From: Pohlia nutans
Lineage: Eukaryota > Streptophyta > Bryopsida > Bryales > Mniaceae
Direction: 5' to 3'
DNA length: 64,000 nucleotides
Assembly: GCA_022496805.1 (NCBI GenBank)
Contig: CM040091.1
Coordinates: 20,450,336 to 20,514,335 of the forward strand
Each line of letters starts with the position of its first letter. Position 1 is the stretch's first letter. A program made the translations under genes and the position numbers. Below are positions 45,301 through 57,573 of the stretch, piece after piece. Below the pieces are notes generated by a model. That model ran no database searches. It worked only from the letters and a program-made list of their open reading frames with translations, and was not told the origin of the DNA.

Positions 45301-48261
45301 TACTGGTGGCCGACTCTACACCGAGACGCTGTCCAGTACTGCCAGTCGTGTCATGAATGCCAGAAGACTGGCGGACTACCCAACACAGTCTCCTCGAAGC
45401 TCGTCACCCAACTACCCGCAGAACCGTTTATGAAATGGGGACTCGACTTCATAGGCCCCGTCAAGAAGACCCGACATACAGCCTGTCGATACATTTTGGT
45501 GGCTACCGACTATGCCACCAAATGGGTCGAGGCTAGAGCTCTCCGAGGAAACACCGCCAGGGAGACCGCGCAGTTCCTGTACGAGGCAATTCTCACCCGA
45601 TTTGGATGTCCACTCCACCTAGTAAGCGACCAAGGTACCCATTTTATCAATAGCACGGTACACACTCTCACCAAGCATTTCTTACTCCGACACACGACTT
45701 CAACGACATACTATCCGCAAGGCAACGGCCAAGCCGAGTCGACCAACAAGGTCATAGTCCGAATGTTCCAAAAGCTAGTCAACGAGAATCGAACCGACTG
45801 GGACTTACAGCTCCACACGGTCCTATTTGCTTACCGAACGGCATACAAAGTTGGCACAGGCCACACACCTTTCCAATTGGTGTATGGTCTGACGCCATTG
45901 ATGCCAACCGAATATATCATCCCGACCCAACGGTCGACATCGACTACCGACTTCACTCCCAGGCGAGTACTAGCAGCCCGAGCCGCCGAACTCGAGAAGT
46001 TAGACGAGACCCGACTGACAGCAGCCACCCACCACGGCGCACAACAGTGGAACCGAGCCCAGTGGGCCCACACCCAAGGTCAGTTGACTCGATACAATGT
46101 AGGCGACTACGTCCTATGGCACCCGAAAGGGACAAATGTCCATACCGGTAAACTTCGTAGCAAATGGTTTGGCCCATATCGTGTCCAGTATACCCTCCCC
46201 AACAACACTGTCCTCCTAGTCAGCATCCAACACTTTGACCCCAACCCGGTAGTAGTCAACGTCAACAAACTCAAACCCTTCCGAGTTCTAGACGAGCAAC
46301 CTCCAACCGACTTGGCCAGCCCACTCACTAGCAAATCAAAGATTAGGTCAACACTAGAACAGAACGAAGATGAGCCCAACCGACAGCAACGGAACCGACC
46401 CGACCTAGTTACCGTGGGTCGACTCGACTGGTCGACCCGACTGGTCAACCCGACCGGTCAAACCCTAGAAGAGCCGCCATATTTATGGCCGCCGCCCTCA
46501 CCTATCTTCTCAGTTTTGAATGCAAGGCCCATAGGGCAGGTATTTAGCACCATGGCCGCACCCCTTCTTCCTCCTCTTGCCTCCTCGCCATTAGCTTCCT
46601 CTCCACCCGACCCACAGGCCGCGCGCCTTCTATCTCCCATTTCTCACTCTCCTCCCTCCTTCCCTTCTCCTCCGGCCGACCGCCACTCCGCGGCCCTTGC
46701 CTTATGCATTCTTAGCAAACGATTTAGACTATCACGAGTAGAACCGCGACGAGTAGTCAAGCGACCCCGTAGCCCGACTGTGCGAGAGATCATTGAGAGT
46801 AGATTGAGTAGGAAACGACCGCGCCCATCGCCACTACAGCCGACTGTATGCGAGCCGACTTCGGGACTACGCCGGCCTTTCTCTTGTCTCCTTGTGCGCA
46901 GATTTGCAGCCGACCGATCGATGGCGAAAGGCAAGTCAACTGATCGCGGCCCCCGACGCCTTTGGTCCTCCGCACCACCGAGTTACGAAATTCCGATCCG
47001 CACTAGGGAGGGACTCTACAAAACCCTCGCCTTTCAGTCGATGCGGCCGATGCGGGAATGGCGCGAGTACGCCGCTGAACACACGACCGAGGCCGACTTC
47101 ATCAAGGCGATCGGCGTTTCAGACTTTGTAGCACTCGAATGGGACAACCCTCAACGCGCACCACGCATGGAGCTGATTGAGGAGTTCGTCAACGCTGCGG
47201 TAGTCGACCTCCCCAACAAGTCGATCACCGCGCGAGTCCGCACACATACAGTCACAGTCGACCTGACTGTGATTCACGAGGTTCTCAAACTGCCATTTGG
47301 CATTACTATCCAGCCAATCGACCCTGCGGAGTTCCCACCGGGTCGGTTAGAAGAATATTCGGCAGCCGGCAAGACTGCCGAGGGCTACAGCATCTGCCAC
47401 TGCAAACCCGAACACCACAGGCGACTAACGGCATTCATTCAAGGCCTCGGGTTCAAACGCAAGACGACCTACATCAGCAAGGAAATGCTCGACGTAGTCT
47501 GCACAGTCGAGGCCCTGATCGACCGCGCCATGCAATGGGACTGGGCGACATGGATGTTCAACTCGATCGCCATCGACATCAAGGCAATGCAGACCACGAA
47601 GACCACGATCTGCCCTTCAGCCGAGGTATTGGACTTCCTTCTTGAGTATTATTTTCCTAGCACTGACGAAGAGTATGCACACCAAACAGTCGCCCAGCAA
47701 AACACCAAGGACCGACGTCGACAGTCGGAGAACTCGGAAAACAACTCCCGAGGACCCGACTACATCGTTTTCCAAGGCGGGCTTGGAGCCGACCGCACCT
47801 CGAAGGACCATGTTCGGCCGCCCCGACCAGTTGACCAGGGCCAAACATCGACTGCTCGACCCCCTAGTCGACAAACTACACCCGACCCAGTAGCACCGAC
47901 ACCCACTACCGGGAGCCAACCGACCACAGAACGAAGAGAGACGCGCTCCTCACTCGCACGCAAGCGGGACCAGGAGCGACTAGAGAAACGTGCCAAACGA
48001 GGTAAACTCACACCCTTGAGTCAATTTGTACCTCGACAGGTCGACCTGACTTCATCCGACAGTGAGGCCCAGTTGACTCCACCACCAACGCCAAAAGAGA
48101 CTCCCATCCCGGACACACCTCCGCCTTCTCTATCCAACTTCGCGCCGCTCAACCTCGAAGCAGCATATGGAGCGGCACCAACCGGCGAATTTTGCCAGCC
48201 ACCAGGACGTGTCTACTATGCGAGCGGTGAGCGGAGAGCGGAGAGCAGAGAGCAGAAATAA
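45298..48261 (+). pseudogene. Ty3 integrase with a long in-frame C-terminal extension
   Basis: From the frameshift onward the frame is open for over 980 codons. It starts in the zinc-finger region (YWWPTLY, CQSCHECQ). The catalytic core has WGLDFIGP, SDQGTHFINS and NGQAESTNK, giving the D, D and E residues. KWFGPYRVQYTLPNN is the GPY/F-type end. After a proline-rich linker (about 46400-46900) a second domain follows. MELIEEFVNAAVVDLP, VRTHTVTVDLTVIHEVLKL and a tryptophan-rich QWDWATWMFNS resemble the domain called putative plant transposon protein, found in the env position of Athila-type elements. A charged tail ends the frame. Here the domain is in the same frame as integrase and not a separate ORF. 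Internal ATGs (46552, 46921) could also start it. Confidence 0.78.
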
Positions 48262-48737
48262 AGCGAGCCAAGAGCACAAATTTGGGAACATAATTTATAA
48301 ATAGAATTTTTCATACTAATTTTAGGAGAATTTTTTCAGAATATTCGAATATTTCGAGGAATATTCTTTTATTAATAGAATATTTGAATATTCGTATATT
48401 TATAGAAAATAAAATTGACCTATGACCGTGGGCTGAAACGTGGTAAAATGGCATTTGATTTACACTTTTCTTTCAACCGCATGATTTTTTTTTTCGGGGT
48501 TTATTGCATATTCCATCAATTTTCGGTTTAGGGTGTCCTCAAAGCTGTGAGTGACCACATACACTTGTTTGGAAGTTGATGCAGTAAATACAAAACTTTA
48601 ACATGTGACAAAGAATTTTCATATAATAATAGATAGAAAAAACCTTATATTGCTGAAATCGTCAGATAAGCCTGGAACAGAAATGGTAGGTCATTGGACT
48701 CCATTGAATGTACTATGGGATACTTTTATAGTGACTC
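48262..48737. other. AT-rich junction after the truncated retrotransposon
   Basis: No gene is seen. Repeated GAATATTCGAATATT palindromes lie at 48340-48400. Confidence 0.5.
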
Positions 48738-49367
48738 CTACTTTTCAGCGAAAGGGTGAGTCAAGATCCCAGTTTCAAGGACCAGTTTGACTTCGTTGAA
48801 GCTGAACGTTGGCGCGTGGATGAACATGTCAACCCAGGGATCGAAATGGCAGACCTTCAAGAAGATGAAGTACACATGCTTGCAATATGAGAATTGGCGA
48901 TTCCCACGGAACTTTGTCATTGTCTTCTTGAATGCAGGGCAGCTGCAGCCTGGTAGGGAGCTTATTGTGATCTGATACTGCTTCACATCTGGTGGCGTTC
49001 CCGAGTCTAGAGCGATGATGCAGCCATGGCCAGGGTGAGGAATCATTGTCACAGCATGGAGTCGAGCTTTGAAGGACTCAGAAGAGCCCAATGCCAGCCT
49101 CTGCTGCGGATTTGGGCGGCCAGTAATTCGCTTGACGATCTTCCCTTCTCTTTTTCCTGGATACCTATCCGCGTCTGCAGGTACGGGCACCGTGTCCAGA
49201 TTTGCGGGAGGCTTCTCTGTGGAAAACAACCTTCTTGGAGAGACAGGGGCTTTCTGCGGTAGTTGGAACCAGGGTTGTTCGAACGCTGGGACGCGGACGT
49301 TCGCGTCCGGACGTCCGCTGGACGTAGACGTTCCCATCCCAGCGTCCGGTGACTTTGAAAAACCCAC
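48738..49367 (-). CDS. SWIM-type zinc-finger protein
   Basis: The minus-strand ORF has 209 codons. The C-terminal half has YQITISSLPGCSCPAFKK, then FRGNRQFSYCKHVYFIF, matching the CxCx(n)CxH SWIM zinc finger. The part after it (CHFDPWVDMFIHAPTFS) is well ordered and ends in a natural stop. The first 35 or so codons lie in or next to a CGGACG-rich tract and may not be native, so the true start may be nearer KREGKIVKRITGRP or in an upstream exon. SWIM fingers occur both in MULE transposases and in host proteins. No catalytic transposase residues are visible, so the role is open. Confidence 0.6.
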   Translation of the reverse strand: MGFSKSPDAGMGTSTSSGRPDANVRVPAFEQPWFQLPQKAPVSPRRLFSTEKPPANLDTVPVPADADRYPGKREGKIVKRITGRPNPQQRLALGSSESFKARLHAVTMIPHPGHGCIIALDSGTPPDVKQYQITISSLPGCSCPAFKKTMTKFRGNRQFSYCKHVYFIFLKVCHFDPWVDMFIHAPTFSFNEVKLVLETGILTHPFAEK

Positions 49368-49830
49368 AGCGGACGGCGCGATCGGACGACTGGACAGGTC
49401 GGACGGCGGTTTTTGCTAGGTCGGACGGCGGACAGGTCGGACGCCCATGTCCGACGGCGAGGTAAAATCCCTTTGCAATGTTTATCCGGACGGCGGACGG
49501 TTGTTTAAGGTTTACGACGCAATCTACGAGATCTTTAGTCCCATCCTCGTGCTGGGCAGATTATAATTCACTGAAATCGAAGAAATCTATGAATTTGGTG
49601 TCTCCATCTACGGGTCGGACGAGGGTTTGGGTGCTCGATCGGACGGGCGAGTGGCTGCCCGATCGGACGATTGAGAATGTGCCCAATCGGACGGGCGAGT
49701 GGGATTAGAATGGCGGACGGCGGGATCGGACGGATGATTGGGTCGGACGGCAGGACGGCACGATCGGACGGCTCCAAGATCGGACGACTGAGAACGTGCC
49801 CGATCGGACGGTGCAGTGGATGTCCGATCA
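49280..49830. repeat. CGGACG-rich low-complexity tract
   Basis: The hexamer CGGACG occurs about 20 times in 550 bases, often as TCGGACGG, without a fixed period. The surrounding DNA is AT-rich. No protein frame is credible. Confidence 0.75.
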
Positions 49831-50341
49831 CAGTTTTCAAAATGATTTGAAGATATTTTGAATATTTACAGATTTTATTATTCAAATAAGGGAAATATTC
49901 AAATTAACCCTTTAACGTCCCGATTCAACATTGTTTTCAAACATTTGTTATAAAATGGTTGATGAAAAACGAAAATGGAGTTGATGTACAAAACAAAGTT
50001 GTAAATGTCAATGTGTAGATAACATCCGTACGGTTGGATTCATCATATTTATTATTAATATTTTTAAAGTAATTTTGCAAGGTTTTCTCTTGAAATTCAA
50101 TTAAAAATCCAAAATTAACACAAAAAAATTTAAAAATATTGTAATGAAATTAGAATGACATGCACTACAAGAAGGTATGGTTTCCATTATTTGATTCTAC
50201 TTACTATGGAAAATCATATTTAAGGTCACTTTTTTTTTTTGAACTAAGATTGAAAGTTTGAAACTTGACATTAATCACTTTTGTAAATATTCAAAAATTC
50301 ACATTATCCTATTTGGAAGATCCATACCGTACAAATGGTAT
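49831..50341. other. AT-rich stretch left of CACTA 2
   Basis: At 49902 TTAACCCTTTAACG starts a sequence like the one at 16446. No partner end was found. Confidence 0.45.
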
Positions 50342-50390
50342 CACTAGAAGAAACCCATGTTTTTTTGGACGGGCCCTTTAACATGAGACT

Positions 50391-50906
50391 ACGTTTTGTG
50401 TAGCATCAGCCTTGTAAACTATGATATTCAAAAAAATTCGTTATAATTGACAAGCGAAAAACGTGCAAAAATCTAAAAAAACATGTCTTGATAGTAGGAC
50501 GTTTTGCAAAAACGTCTGAAAATATGGGGGTTTCAATGTCTCCGAATTATGCCATGTGGCAGCCACGTCGCATCCACATAAGCTGCCCATATGCGGGCAC
50601 TGCCACGTGGGCTTTATAAATCGGCTGCTCCCTGATTGTTTGGCAAATGACGTGGTGGCGGCAAAATGTAACGTGGACCCGGTATTGTACATGTTGTCCG
50701 CCAAAATTTCTGACGTGGCATGCCAGGTCAGCATATTTTCACATCTTTAAAGAAGATGACAATGTTATTGTGTACGTCAGGTCAAACATAGGTGTGTTGC
50801 AGTAAACACTTTGCCAAACAAGCACGTGTGCTGGCTGACGTCAATGTTAACGTGTTATAGGCAAAACTAGAAGTAGACGTTTTCTATCGCACGTTCTTTG
50901 AGACGT
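50391..50906. repeat. ACGT-core subterminal array of CACTA 2
   Basis: Sixteen ACGT tetramers occur in 516 bases, about eight times the random rate, in contexts such as GACGTTTT, CCACGTGG and TGACGTGG. The array starts 49 bases inside the terminus. It is the likely binding region of the TnpA-like protein encoded next door. Confidence 0.78.
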
Positions 50907-52541
50907 TTCCTGACACACTCCACTGTTTGATGCCATGTCCAGTTTAGCTTGACCCAATGTTTAAGTGCGTGCAACATGGGATTCATCTATGTCCTTCTGC
51001 CTTTCGTTCTTGACATGAATGATGACTGCATCGTTGACATGTGCTTCTTGCACAAAATGCAGTGTGAGTTTCGAAAACATCCACATGAATGTCATACGGA
51101 ATACCTCTGTAAATGTCCCATGTTCTGCAGTACTGCGCACGAACATTGACTTGTTCGGCATTTCTGTTGAGATCGGTGTTGTTATGGAGAGTCCGTTGTT
51201 TGGACAGTTGTCTCCATAACAATCTCCCCCACCATGCAGCGGCTTTGATGCACAGTTGAATGTCTGAGTGAATATTATCTGTAAGGGAGTTTGCTTTCGG
51301 CCATGTCTCTGTTAACTTCCGAGTTAGTCTGTTCATTCGCTTTCGGGCTTTGCGAATTCTGTAGAGTGTCTTGTACAACATGCATATCATGTAGAATACA
51401 TTGTTGTGGACACTTGCTTTTGTCATGCCCCATGTCATTACTGTGAGCAAACGTCCACTTCCATGTTCACTTCGGTAACTTCATCGACATAGCCTAATTG
51501 AGAATAATGTCAAAGCAGGTAGAAAATCCTTTTGGTGTCCTTCAGCGTAGTCACCATTGATGTTCCAAAGTATTAGATGAATTGTTTTTGAGCATGCATG
51601 TATATTCCATGAGTGACATGTTCAGCAATGCATGATCCCTATATGGTAGCCGTTTCAGTAGACTTTGCACTGCAATACATTAAACCTTTACACGTTCTGT
51701 ATAGCTTAGTATCACAAATATCATAAGTGTCGTGAGCGGTTTAAACATTTGTGGTGCATCAAAGTATTGATAGGTAGCCATAGTTCGTGTCCTCAGAAGC
51801 CTATGAAAAATGTGGCCTCCTTCCAAAGTTTAGCATACTATTATCCTCTTTGCAATCACCAAAATCACATGTACCATTCGTCTACTATTTGGTCACATAG
51901 CCTATTCACATAAAGGCATATATGCCATTGTCCACGGTACTCGTACATAATAACCTTCCGATACTAGCCTTGTAATAGGTACCTTTCAAAAACTGGAATT
52001 CTTGTACAACAACTTCCTTGGCCTTGCTATGGGCGCTGCATTGAGCCTACAACTGCATTGCCACTAAGACGCCTGCACCTGTACAACACTGCCGCATTTC
52101 ACAACCGTTTACGATTTTAGTTTTTGACTGCACCGTCTACCTTGGGCCTTGGCTACATACATCATGAATAGGCATATGACTGTAAACGGTTACGCAGCAT
52201 TGCATTCAGTAATCAATGTATATAAGAGGACACTTATACATTGTGAGAAAAAGTGTGCCATCTTCAGTATTTTCATGTGAGGACAGAACCACTAGATACA
52301 TTCCGTTGCCGTCATGTTTGGAGTTTAATTACATACCGTGTTTTAGCTGCGTTGTTGTCCTTCATTTCTTCTTTGCAGTCTCCCCTCGTGTTGAGTTCCC
52401 TACCTGTACCATTGCATTCGTCATGTCATCACATCTTTAGTTTGAACTTTTAGCACTGATATTCCTGTGCCATTTCCCACCGCTTACAGTGCGTACCTTT
52501 CAAACTTCATGTTACACCCAGACATGCATGGACACAGTACG
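50907..52541. other. Interval between the subterminal array and the tnpA-like gene
   Basis: No coding feature is supported. It would include the 3' UTR of the minus-strand gene. Confidence 0.4.
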
Positions 52542-55500
52542 TCATACATTGCAGCACTTGCATATAATTTTGAGATGGGTTGGCGTCATGTGCCCCTTCC
52601 TAACCTTAGATGTGGACTTCGCGTTTTTTGGTAGGCCTGCCGCCTTTGGTGCCGGCAGCGCTTGCACGGTCTTCATAGCGCGCCGAGGACGTGCCGTGCT
52701 TCCTTTTGGTGTGTCAGGCACCTGGATTCGCAACCATTTCAGCACCCACTATGCACGTTCCAAGTACAGTCATTCACGGAATTTCATGGAACAAGGCCAC
52801 AACACATGTTCAATTTCTCTTCCTACATCCATGTCTAGGCACACTTCACATTACGTTAGCCTCGCATTCACCTGGTACGTCTTGCACGTGACTTACACAA
52901 ATCAGTGTACGAGTACCACGGGCATGTCTTCTAGTGTCATATATACTATTATTTCGAATTCCTTGTGGTGACTAGCCATGTCTTTAGAACCTTCCCCGCC
53001 TATGTCGTACCCATATATGACAGTGCCCTTCTCTGACGGACATTGTGCCACTAAGAGCACACCGAAAATGTAGTGCTTCGTGTAATATGTATAATGCATT
53101 GACACGTATCAACCACTACACTTTCCGAAATACGCCATGCACTGCCGCGCTCACATTACCTGATCGGCTAGGTCAGCCTCTACAGCCGGGGCCACTGCCT
53201 TGTTCACTTCTGTTGTCGGCTTAGGGTTCTGTCCTGCCACTAAGATGTCATATACATCCTCCACCGGCTCCGTATCAGCCAGTGCTGCATCGTTGCCTTG
53301 TTTGGGAAGCGCAACGGAATCCGGGTCTACACCGTTGCCCCCAACCTGCTGTGCCAGTTCTGCGACGTCCTCCTCAGTGGCTCCTTTGTTCGCATTCTCT
53401 TCACCATCGATAGACATGGGACACGGTTCTTGCATGGGCGATGGCATCTTGATTTTGTGGGCGGCGTCCACCTCGTCAGTATCAGGCAGTGCCATATCCA
53501 CTGCATTCGGTGTTGCTGCAAGCAACAACTTCATCATTGCTTCCAGTCGCCTCTGCCCTTTGTCCATCTTCAACTCCAGCCTTGCCGCATTCTCCTCCAT
53601 CTCAGTAATCCGAGTGCCGAGTCCTTCAATGTCCTTATCCTGATCCGCAGCGTTCCCGACTTTCTCTTCTTGTTGTCGTGTATACTCTCGAGCCACTTCG
53701 TCATTCAGCTCAGACTCAAAGGGTTCTCTGTTGTGCTGTAGAGTCTACAACATTTCCAGTCACACATATGACTTCTATAATCCTTGTCAGAAACATGCAT
53801 GGATAGTTTTCACTGAACATAACATATGTTGCTATGATATACTACGTTCCGCATGAGGTCGCAACTAATACCAGGAAATTCGTCAATTATGTCCCCCGTC
53901 AGTCATCCTAGACATGTCCGAAGTGTGGAACCCTCTTGTATGCAGATGCTGCTTTGTTCTACCCTCACTGTCATTGTCCATGCATATCCCATATCCCAAT
54001 GTATGTGCAGATTCTTACCAACTTCACGAGAGCTGCCTTCTCAATCGCTTTGAGTTGTGCTGCCTTCGATCCCTTGCCTTTCGATATTGATCGCATGTGC
54101 TCTGATTTCTTCTTCGCCGCATCCGTGGCACGTGCACTGACGAGTTTGTTCCATTGCTCATCGGTCACCTCTGGAGGTTTTGCGCACTTCAGATCAATGA
54201 GGTGATTTAGTCGCCAACGAACCACAATCAACGCCTTTGTAATGAGTGGTTTAATCCACCGTTCGTTGATCTTCTTCTTATGTCCGATGATCTCCCAGTC
54301 TGCAAACATAACGGACACTTCTTACAAATGATTTCCAGAATTTAACACATATCAACAACTCAACACATGGTTGAGTGTACGCCTCCATCTAGCATCTGGC
54401 ATCACGATTGCCCCCATGCGTTTGTATTAGACTGCATTACTTGCGTCCTTGGAACCTGATATGCCTCAATTCCTACATTTCCACAGACCGTGGCCTATGC
54501 TGACTTGTTGCGCACGTCCTGGGTTCACCTTCGTCTACAACGAACTCATGGTTCTCCTCATTTCGCATGACAACTTCTATCCTTGCCATACAATCCACAC
54601 ATTTCGCGTGCTCACAACCACGCCCCTCCGTGCACAACATTTCACACTTCCATACCCGATGTCAATGTGTTGCGTCACAATTTACTCATATGCCGCAGCA
54701 GTATTTGCAGCATGAATTCCTAGTACACATTTTGAATAGTAGATCATTCTCTGCAGCATCCCATTGTTTACCGACTGATATACATGTGGTTGTGTTGGCA
54801 ATCATTCGCAAAATTCTGTACCTGCATATAGCCGCCTGAAAAATCGGTCCCGCTCCTGTGGAGGTTGCGCATCCCACCCCACAGTGGGATCCAAGTCCTT
54901 CGCCAGGAGCTTCACATCATCCTCCAAACAACTCTTCATGATTCCATACGGCAAGCCGTTAGCATCTACCGATACTGGTTTTCTTATTCCCTCATCCCGC
55001 GGTCTGTGTAGCCTTTGGAAGCGCTCCGCTGGCCTGGCAGGCTCCTTCGCAAAGTCGTCGTCTGATTCTTCATTGTCCTCCTGTTCAGGCGTCTCATACC
55101 CTCCGCTGTCCAGAAACATACAATCCCCCTTCAGTGATGCTTGTAACGTATGATCCATGCTTTTGTACTCCTACATATACACGCAGAACTTTTCTACAGA
55201 GTGACATCCAAGACTATACAATGGCATCCCTGTACATTCGCACCTGCTGTGCTGCATGTCCCGTCACGATGTATATGGCATGAAGATCAGCCATTAATAC
55301 AACGTCATGACATGCATGGTCAAGTAGCCATCGCAATCATTACATGTTACCTTCTCGATCGTTCGTATTATCACGTCATTCGTGATCTTCCTGCAATTAT
55401 GAGGATACGCAATCATCATGGTCTTCATTTCATTTCTTTATGACGACGCCTGGACAACTATGCAGCAATTGAGAAATTCGATAGTTTGTATGTCTACTGG

Positions 55501-57573
55501 GTCGAAAGGTTGCAAACCCACCCACGACATTGTCAGCAGTGTATTCGCATGTCTGTGAAGACATCAACATGTTCGCTGTGACGTTCCAGTGGACGTCACC
55601 GCCACCATGAATCCCCGTTTCCAGAAAAACAATCATTCCCAACACTGTGCCAGTACCGATCCGCTTGCACTTATCGTCACAAGTATTGCGAGCTTCTACG
55701 ATTCTCTGATATAGGCACTTCTAGACATTGCACAACCACTGCCTATACCCTGATTACCCTCTAATCAAAGTTGCTTTAGGACATGCAGTGACTGCTGTAT
55801 GTATATGTTGCATCTACACTGCCAGTCACAAATTAGCGTCTCCTATAGGTGAACGCAGCCCTTCTTACACGGCGTGTGTTTGGGAAAACTTGCGATTGTG
55901 CATATGCACCTATACAGCAACGTCATGACGGGAGGGAACATGTTGCGTGTGACAGCTGCCGCCGACTTCGATAACCAAAATGACCACAACACGCAGCATT
56001 TGTCATCGGTGTAGGTGTAAACACGTACCTCCTGGCCTTCAAAAATTCGCGGACATCAGACCGGCGGTGCACCTGGCGCTCATCCTCGTCCGATGACGGC
56101 AAGGGAACAATGGGCACCTTTTTGTGCTTCTTCGTCGGCGGTGTCGGAAGCGGGGCTTTGCCCTTCCATTTTCCGCTCGGTCCAGCTGCCATGTCGTGGA
56201 GGTACTTCGATCGGCGCTCACCCATTTCCCGCATAAATAACTCCTGCGCAGTGGACCCATCCTCCTCACCCTCACCCTCGTCACTATAGGTGGCCCTCCG
56301 ATGCGCTGGTGACATCGGCCGCTTCCCCAAATTCCCGCTTGCCTTCGGCATCCTCACGCGTGCACTTTTCCAAGGCACAAAACACTCGCTCTTGTCCTGC
56401 GGTCATACACAAGCCGACTGCGTGAGATCCACGTTGAGCAGTACGATTGTGCTACCCAGCGTGCGTGGAACATTTTCCTGAGGAAAACCCAAGCTGCATT
56501 AGTCCCATGCTGTTGTTTGTGGCTGCCACGGTGCACGAACGTGCACACTGCAGCGTAGCTACTTCTCACTGTGAAACACCACTCTTGCGCAGACATTCTA
56601 AGTGCGGGCCATGCACATTGTCATACCACAAACCACTGGAATGCACTCTGACAATATAGGACTCACATGACTGTGTCTAACGCTAATCACATGGACTATA
56701 AGAGTACTGCAATTAGTTGCCATGGTTGCAGCAACTGAACCTGGTACCGATGCCCCCAGGGAACACTGGCCGCAATGAACTTTGCTGTAAGACAATTGGA
56801 TACTGTCCTCCCTAAACCGCGCGCCTCGGCTAAGAACAATTGTACCACACTATCGTTCCTCAGATTCCGCTGCTGCACACCGTCACACTAGAACGACCAA
56901 ATCGGAGAACCCGTCCGCACTGTACCAAACATGTCACTGAAAACATGAATGAGCGCTGACGGCCATTGCCATGCATGTTATACAAAATCATAGGCGCCCT
57001 ACGGCCGCGCACTGTGCCCTTACCGTGACAGTGTGGATTACCGTCGCATACGTACACTACCGGCGCAGGCAGTACGTAGCCCGGCTATCCCCTGTCAGCC
57101 CTTGGCCATGGCCACGCAATGTGGAGGCTGGGCCATGGCCATAGAAGGTGGCGGCCGGGCCATGGCCATGACCGTGGCATGGCCATCACTGGTGTCCGCG
57201 GCGGCGTGTTAATGACCCGATTCCCAGCACGTCTATTTCATGTACAGTGAAGGGCGGAGGAGAGGAATGTGTAGTGACTTACCGTGCTGGGCAATTCCGC
57301 AGGTGCGCGACGTTGGCGCGGTGCCAACGGCTGTGGCGGCAGTGTGGACACTGGTTGTTGGGGTTTCAAACATCGTTGGCTCCGTCGCAGCAGAGCCTGG
57401 CCATTGCGGTCCAGGGGATCCTTCATCGCGATAGGCGTCGCACTGCCGACAATGTTCTGTACGAAATTGGCAAAATCTAGGAGAGCTGCCTCGGAGACAC
57501 CGCAATCAACCGTGCACTCTTGGGGTACACCTTCACGACCATCCAAAACCCTACTATGCGTCATGAATCCCAT
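52542..57573 (-). CDS. TnpA-like CACTA protein (Transposase_24, Ptta/En/Spm type), six exons
   Basis: Exons on the minus strand are 57283-57573, 56029-56396, 54822-55105, 54019-54299, 53160-53735 and 52542-52721. Every junction has GT and AG, and phases 0, 2, 1, 0, 0 agree, giving 659 residues with no stop. Exons 3 and 4 hold a region like plant transposase family Ptta/En/Spm (VDANGLPYGIMKSCLEDDVK, PPEVTDEQWNKLVSARATD, KKKSEHMRSISKGKGSK). Exon 5 begins with a probable coiled coil (AARLELKMDKGQRRLEAMMK). Exons 2 and 6 are basic (GKAPLPTPPTKKHKKVP; TARPRRAMKTVQALPAPKAA). In En/Spm the TnpA protein binds subterminal repeats and brings the ends together. The same role here is inference, supported by the ACGT array. 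It is transcribed away from tnp2. Confidence 0.82.
57105..57190. repeat. GGCCATGGCCAT repeats in intron 1 of the tnpA-like gene
   Basis: GGCCATGGCCA or close variants recur four to five times. The palindromic unit contains an NcoI-like CCATGG core. Function unknown. Confidence 0.65.

Larger units (their letters stand above)
38899..48267 (+). mobile_element. Ty3-type LTR retrotransposon lacking its 3' LTR
   Basis: The order is LTR, primer site, gag, protease, reverse transcriptase, RNase H, integrase, then an extra domain. That order defines Ty3/gypsy. It is inserted in the DUF4218 exon of CACTA 1. The LTR sequence does not recur downstream. Retroelement sequence ends near 48260 in a purine-rich run, followed by unrelated AT-rich DNA. 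The 3' end was therefore lost by deletion or rearrangement, and no target duplication can be tested. Confidence 0.88.

Noticed and set aside
50163..50180. CACTACAAGAAGG as an alternative left end of CACTA 2
   Set aside because: It is a good terminal-looking motif, but the ACGT array starts next to the motif at 50342, and the sequence between the two is AT-rich like the flank.
49902..50390. A TTAA element starting TTAACCCTTTAACG
   Set aside because: Only one end is visible. The GGGCCCTTTAAC near 50376 is not a convincing inverted partner. The same holds for 16446.
53200..53741. Plus-strand ORFs over exon 5 of the tnpA-like gene
   Set aside because: They are antisense shadows; the minus-strand exon has consistent splice phases and a coiled-coil pattern.
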